From positions 12,820,928 through 12,884,927 of the forward strand of contig JAJEKV010000031.1 of assembly GCA_021234155.1 (NCBI GenBank): a stretch of 64,000 bases of DNA. Reading direction: 5' to 3'. Shown here piece by piece: positions 57,657 through 64,000 of this stretch (position 1 is its first letter; each line of letters starts with the position of its first letter). The position numbers and the translations under genes were made by a program. The DNA comes from Isoetes taiwanensis (Eukaryota; Streptophyta; Lycopodiopsida; Isoetales; Isoetaceae). Under the pieces are notes generated by a model. That model ran no database searches. It worked only from the letters and a program-made list of their open reading frames with translations, and was not told where the DNA came from.

Positions 57657-60600
57657 CTAAACGAGGTGCACCCTGGACTACGACAGTCGTCGGATCTGTC
57701 AATCCTACGGCCTAGACTGTATGTTGGAGCCTCTGGACACCTCTCGTTTCGATTATGCTCAATTATGATTGGGGACGCCTATGATTTTAAGATGTCAAAT
57801 ACGAGTTTGCCTAAGGTTTTGATGGTATATGGAGCCTCTATACGGTTTCGCTTAAGCTTTTAGAATATGAAATACGAGGATTCGAACCTCTACCAAAATA
57901 ACTCAATGTCCTAATAAGACTACTTTAACCAATTTAACCAGTGAGCTAATATGAATATTTTTTATCTTAAATCCATGTTTTTTTTTATAATAACCCATTG
58001 AATTGGTTTAGGGATATGGTCTATGGTTTCAAGAATTATATCTATATCAAATCCCCCTGGAACCCCCTGTTATTTTGCTACATATTCACACGGGGTGACT
58101 CAGCAACCAGAGTCATTGGATAGGCATATTCACCCCTTATTCCTTAATTTACACCGTACGTAAAGTTCCTCGTTTGTGGGGTATGTAAGTACAAAATTTG
58201 CTATACTGTATAACAAGATTTGCAAAATACTATAAGATTTGAAGCAAAATACTATATGGTGTTGATTTTGTACGTGCAAAATATAATTATAAGGGCTCTC
58301 GCTGCCCTACGTCACCCCCCGTGTGAATATGCACCCAAACCAAAGGGGGTTTAAGGGGGATTTTAATTTAAATGTGTTGGATCCAATGGTTGTGATAATT
58401 AATGTTAATGGTAGTTATGTGTTGGTTGTTATACTAAAACAAATTTTGGGCCCTTCGGGCCCTAAAAAAAGCAAACATATGTAAAAAACATGTAACAATA
58501 TGTAATATCTAATATCTAGCATTAAAAAAAAAAAAAAAAAAAAAATAATATGAAGCCGAGTAAATATAATATTATAGCATAATTTAAATTAATTAAATAC
58601 GATTTAAAAGAATATTATTTAAAAATTTATTAAGTCATTGAAGACAGCAAGAGTATTATAGCAATTTTGAAGCACTCAAAATAGATAGCGGCTTAAGATA
58701 TGATATACATCTTCGTTGATTTGCCTATCAAACAGTCTGCAGAGGGCAGTTAGCCTATTTACTTGCGCACGTAAACCCAACCAACCAACCATAATAACAA
58801 CACATCAATAGGGTCTTCGCCATGCGCAGGTGGTGGTTGCGCTGATGGTGGCAGGACTAATTGAACTTGATCTTCATTTATTGGATTCTCTGGTACAGTA
58901 ATGATGTTTGGATCAACATCATGTTGACTTCAGGCATCGAAGAAATGTCATGTGGAATTGATGGATTGAGAGATTCCATAGTCTGCATGAACGTAAAGGA
59001 AAGAAATTGGTTAGATTGATATTAATTTAGAAAATAGAATTTTACTAGTGAAATAAAATTGAATCAATAAAAGCTTTTGACACTGATATGCTCTACAATA
59101 ATGTTTTATTCACAAACCTTTAGTAACGAAATAAAATTGAACCAAATAAAAGCTTGGCGAGGTTCATAAAGAACCAGTGACACTTTCTCAAGGGTTGCTT
59201 GGCTTTGGTTTAACAAGTGAAGAAAAATCGGCCGGTTTGGTGATGTGGAGTAGGTTTCTGTAATGTGATCGGTGAAGCGAGATCAAGGATAGAGGTTTTG
59301 AAGCAAGCTTGCTCATTAGCATTCCACGTGTTGTTACTTCAGCCACGGCTATTTCTCTTTCACAATGAAACCATTGTTTATCAATCCATATGATTTTGGA
59401 TGCTCCATATGGCCTTTGTTTGACCTGACGCAAGACAACTGAAAAGCGGCATGGAATAATCCGCTTTGTTGTGTGCACAAGAATCCATTTGTTGATTGAA
59501 GCTAAAAAAGGTTGGTTGCTATGAATAATCCAAAGAAAGCCGGGAATATCCAAGAAGTTGGAAGCAAACAGAGGGCCTAAAACTCTAAACTCTTTTAGAA
59601 TCTGCAACAAATCTTAGAACGGAGACAAAGTGAAGGAAAAAAAAGGCGGGCAAAGCATTGCATTGTAGAACCGAGAAAACCAATATCTTGTAAAAAATAC
59701 CATTATATTAAGCGAAGAAACATTAAAAAAACAAATACCTTTGTAAATGTGAGCAAAAAATCCTTCTCGTGATAACCTTCCATCAGCAAACATCCACTCC
59801 GGCAACAAGAATCCAAGAGGGCAAGTACACATGCACATGCACATGCACATGCACATGCACATGCACATGCACAGTACATATGCACATGCACATGCACACA
59901 CGTGCACATGCACGTGCACATGCACATGCATACACATGCGCAGTGTTCATGCACAAACATGCAGAGAGAGACAACAACCCTCGGATTGTTTTAGCCAACG
60001 AAAATTAACGGCCCATAAAGGGTGCACTCTAGAAATACTATTTAGTACACCTCAATGAATACAACAACGAAATCATAGAAAAACCATGTGAAAAAGCGTA
60101 TAAAAAACAAAAAGTAACCCCCTGTTATTATGCTACATATCCACTTTCGAAGGTCTAACACCTAGTGTCTAAGTGTAGCCTAATATATAGGTATATAATT
60201 AGGCAATAGATGCTCTATGATATGATAATGATCTTTGCATATGCTAATCATGGCCCTAGCCTTTTGGACTAAATTCAGAAAGAGCAAAAGAGCGACTATT
60301 CTTGTCAAGAATATGATAGTCGGGTTGTTAAATTCCGGTAGAGTTATTTAAGGCTTCGACACCACTTACAACAACTAAAGGAATGCTATTTTCATGGATT
60401 GATTCTCTAACACTGGTAAATAAGTAAAAATTATCAACATATTATGATATGGTACACTTCCCAAACATGAATGTTGTTAAGCAGTTTGATCCATATTTCC
60501 CTTGTTTACTCTGGTGGGTCTCTAAGTAAACGAGAGAAAGTTGTTCCAAGCAGCCTCCCATGTAACAAAATCGTCAAATCGTACAAGAAATCTCATTTTT

Positions 60601-62140
60601 CCATAGCATCAAGTGTGTTGGCAATAGCAGCATACGTTCAACCATGGCTCATGCCTTTTGGAGTAGATTGTCACATTCCCAAGAAGCACCTCTCAAGTGT
60701 CACATTTAGAAAGAGTGGCTATTCTCATCAACATAACGATAATTGGGTCGTTTTAATATCTACCTTTAATTTTGGGTGGGGGCGGCCACACCTCTTACAA
60801 CAATAAAGGGAATGTTATTTGCATGATTGATACGTGATGCACTTCTGAACCATTATATTGTTAGGGTACGATGTTTGATCCAGTGTTCCCTTATTTACTT
60901 TGATATATAGGACATCGTCATGTTTAAATAAGCATACGATAACAAGAAATCTAATAAGTCCACAAAAATGTGGTATTTTTTATTTATTATTTTGACGTGG
61001 CTTTAACATGACAAATACGTGGATATACCATAGATAACCCATGGTTTAAACATGACTGAGTCTGATAAAATTTATGGAGCTAGTGGTCCACAAAGGAAAG
61101 GTGTCCCTTCCAAACAGTCTGTCATGTAATAAAATCACCAAAACGTACAAGAAATCTCATTCTGTCACAACAGCAAGTGTCTTAGGAGCTAGTGGCAAAG
61201 AGCATGTCTAAGAATGTAGACTGGACAAAGATGGAGGTCCACTTGCTGGGGCATCTCAAGCTCATAATCTAGCCCCATTTCGTGAATTTGCTATGCTTTC
61301 AAGACTCCTTCCAATTTACTCCAATGCGACGAGAACTAGGTGTTGCATGAACGATCCATCAATTAGTATCATTTTTATGGAAGAAAATCTGCTCAACTTG
61401 TCTAGGATAAACAAACGGCTCATCCATTTCTCTTAAAAATTTAGTAGAATTTACCTCACAATAACCCGATAGATGTTGTCTCGTTGTGCAGTTTCTCTCT
61501 CATTAACATGCTTTGAACCACTTTACCTTCAATAGATTGACTTTAAAGGAGTGAAAATTCACTTCAACGATATCTGTTATTTGATCAACATAATTGAGAC
61601 CACTTTCTCATGGACGCTATCAATGACGTAAAAAATACTATCAATCTATCTAATGGTTGATTGTCCTAGCAGAAGCTTGACTTTTTTGCTCAAAGCATGT
61701 TGCAATAGCACCATCAAATGTAACTGTGCTTTGATCGATGTGCACGACTAAAATTTTTTGTCTATATATCCACATTGATGTGTAGAATCTTGCCATAAAA
61801 ATTAAGAACAATCAATAATATTGAAATGGCAAAATGTACTAACAGAAACTTTGTTTTTTCAGGAATGGAGTAAAACTGCAAAATACTTCTTTGAACAACC
61901 AAGAGCTACATTATGGTCATCTGCTGGAATTTCACACCCTTCGACGAGCAGGAGGAGAAAATCTAGGAAGTTTAAAAAATAATGGAAATTTAGAAATTTG
62001 TTAAATACATATTATAAGTTGCTAAGTTCTTAAGTTGATATGGGAAGAAGGTGAAAACAATAATAGGGTGTTGAACATGTTTCCCCATCCAGGACACCAA
62101 CCCCATATAATATCACTATAGCCAAAAATCAAAACTTGTA
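57657..62140 (+). repeat. 4.48-kb tandem duplication, unit 2
   Basis: Near-identical to 53183-57656. It contains R1 copy E (60143-61185), the second microsatellite (59826-59942; seven TGCACA units instead of six) and the second minus-strand tRNA-like head (57873-57950). Differences from unit 1 are mostly clustered indel/substitution patches at CAG/CTG. Confidence 0.93.
59826..59942 (+). repeat. (TGCACA)n microsatellite, unit 2
   Basis: As in unit 1 but with seven perfect TGCACA units before GTACAT, a gain or loss of one unit since the duplication. Confidence 0.92.
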
Positions 62141-62156
62141 CTAAAATTTCATCTTC

Positions 62157-62590
62157 AATATGTAGCAAAATAACAGGGGGTTCCAGGGGGATTTGATATG
62201 GATGTAGAAATAACAATTCCTGAAACCACTGAAACCATAGTCCATATATCCTTATGGGTTGTTATAAAAAAAAACATAGATTCAAGATAAAAAATAATCA
62301 CATTAGCTTACTGGGTACATTGGTTAAAGTAGTCTTATTACGACACTGCGTTATTTTGGTAGAGGTTCGAGGCCCGTATTTCATATCCTAAAATCTTAGG
62401 CAAAGCCGTATAGAGGTTCGATATTCCCTCAAAACCTTATTTCATATTTTAAAATCATAGGCGCCTCCAATCATAAATGACTATAAGTGAAACGAGAGGT
62501 GCCCAGAAGCCCCAACATACGATCTGGGTCATAGGATCGACGAATCCGATGACTGTGGTAGTCTAGGGTGCATCTCGTTTAGAATATGTG
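62157..62590 (-). repeat. Inverted copy of 53177-53612 closing the duplicated block
   Basis: Reverse complement of the beginning of unit 1, from AATATGTAGCAAAATAACAG to CTCGTTTAGAATATGT. It includes a plus-strand copy of the tRNA-like head: box A TAGCTTACTGGG (62304-62315) and box B GGTTCGAGGCC (62364-62374). It is more diverged than the two tandem units are from each other, so it predates the tandem duplication. Confidence 0.88.
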
Positions 62591-62599
62591 GCCCTTGCA

Positions 62600-63650
62600 A
62601 GGGACCTTCAAATCAAATATGGAGGGGCTCCCACATCCCTCCTTGAGCACTGCCACCATGCTCCAACGAAGAATATGGCGGGAAGAAGAGGAGGAGAATT
62701 TCATCCCTTCATCTAGACCATTAAAATAACCTCTTAATCATCGCCCTTTGATTCTTCTTCATCTCCACCATAGAATACCCTATAATAATATTTTAACCAT
62801 TGCCTCAATAATTATTTTAATACCATTGCCCCAAATTATATCTCAATGATCTATAAAACCACTTGTGGTTCAATATTATGCCCCAAAGCGGGCCAGTCCT
62901 CTTGGTCCAACACATAATATAACATTTCTAATGAAATACGTATTAATGGTTTTATTGATTTTATATGTTATTTTTTATGGTTCAAATGTTGTGCCCCTAG
63001 AATCCACCATGCCAACTGGTTGGCTCCAACATGCCAAGGTGACTCAAACATGCCATGTGGGCTCCAACATGCCAAGATGGCTCAAACACGCATTCTAGGC
63101 TCCAACATGCCAAGATGGCCCCAAGATTCCAATTCAAACATTAATGGCTGCCATTTCTAATGAAATATTTATTAATGGTTTAATTGATGTCATGGGTTCT
63201 TTTTTATGGTTCAAACATTGTGCCCCTAGGATCTACCATGCCACCTGGCTTCAACATGCCATGTGCGCTATAACATGCCAAGGTGGCTCAAACATGCCAC
63301 GTGGGGTCCAATATGCCACATGGGCTCTAACATGCCTAGGGTCCTCAAATATGCCACCTAGGCTCCAACATGCCATGTGGGCTCCAACATTAATGGCCTA
63401 AAAATGCCATTTGTAATGAAATATTTTTCATTGGTTTAATTGATTTCATATGCTATTTTTTATGGTTCAAATGTTGTGCCCCTAGGATCCCATGCGGGCT
63501 CCAACATGCCAAGCTGTCTCAGACATGCCAGGGTGACTCAAACATGCCACGTGGGCTCCAACATGCCAGGATGCCACTTAGGCTGCATCATGCCAAGGTG
63601 GCTCAAGCATGCCACCTAGGCTCCCTCGCCTCTCTCTCTCCCTCCCTCCC
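62600..63650 (+). repeat. Higher-order tandem repeat (three large units plus short units)
   Basis: A conserved block of about 80 bp (TTTCTAATGAAATA, then TTTTTTATGGTTCAAA, then GTGCCCCTAG) recurs at about 62928, 63152 and 63403. Between blocks there are many degenerate units of about 18-20 bp such as GGCTCCAACATGCCAAGGTG. A (CT)n/(CCCT)n run ends the array at about 63627-63653. Open frames through it are repeat artefacts. Confidence 0.85.
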
Positions 63651-63654
63651 TCCC

Positions 63655-64000
63655 CCAAAGACAACAATTCTGAGGACAACTACAAAGACAAATAGTCTCT
63701 AAGTTTTAGGCTGTTAACAGAGGGAAACATGTTATGTAATACGAAAGGAAAAGATATAAGCCAAGAATGTGAAATGGAAGTTCGTTTAGGGAGCATTCAG
63801 GGTTATGAGAAAATGTGGGAGAATATAGCAAAGAGGTAATGGTGACATCTTGGTCTTGCAACTTAGCAATTGAAGGCCTCTTGTGCAGTTTCAAAGTCTT
63901 CTTGAGCCAAAAAGCATTTCTCCATCAAGTCTGCCAAATATCCCTCATAGCTTAATCACTTTCTCCATCTTTATATAATTCTTTTTGGCAATGTACCCAG
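63655..64000. other. No feature seen
   Basis: AT-rich sequence running off the window. One minus-strand frame of 62 codons is not supported. Confidence 0.4.

Overview
This is eukaryotic, plant-type nuclear DNA made almost entirely of nested transposable elements and their debris. The evidence is a Ty1/copia element, a plant L1-type LINE with a DUF4283/zinc-knuckle ORF1, Helitron-like ends around a broken PPR gene, and several tRNA-derived SINE heads. A fern or another large-genome seedless plant is my best guess; that is inference. I see no intact host gene, no CRISPR and no bacterial operon.

Layout. 1-2612: copy A of a repeat family I call R1, which recurs at 12.9, 15.1-16.2, 43.7-44.2, 44.6-56.7 and 60.1-61.2 kb. 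2.6-8.0 kb: gene crumbs and simple repeats. 8014-12705: nearly complete copia element on the minus strand with both LTRs and a target duplication. 12.7-18.5 kb: R1 pieces, a truncated LINE, SINE-like sequences and minisatellites. 18.5-22.05 kb: decayed multi-exon minus-strand gene of unknown function. 22975-38778: the most unusual object, a 15.8-kb element bounded by 29-nt terminal inverted repeats. It carries a five-exon DDE-type transposase-like gene (minus) converging on a coiled-coil/RING/AT-hook gene and a FCP1/NIF-like gene (both plus). An 8.2-kb Helitron-like segment with PPR and other captured gene pieces sits inside the RING gene, so the element was probably about 7.6 kb before that insertion.

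38.8-43.35 kb: a 2.2-kb tandem duplication of LTR-like sequence plus a LINE tail. 43.6-56.7 kb: R1 copies, one split by a near full-length LINE (44948-51796) whose 10-bp target duplication is confirmed by an empty site at 2315-2324 in this same window. 53183-62145: a 4.48-kb tandem duplication, closed by an inverted copy of its own start. 62.6-63.65 kb: a higher-order tandem repeat.

Two cross-cutting patterns stand out. First, premature stops in the older multi-exon genes are almost all TAA, TGA or TAG where a single sense-strand C-to-T change from CAA, CGA or CAG would explain them. Second, differences between near-identical copies (the copia LTRs and the 4.48-kb units) cluster at CAG/CTG, which suggests consensus errors at methylated CHG sites, so several apparent frameshifts may not be real.
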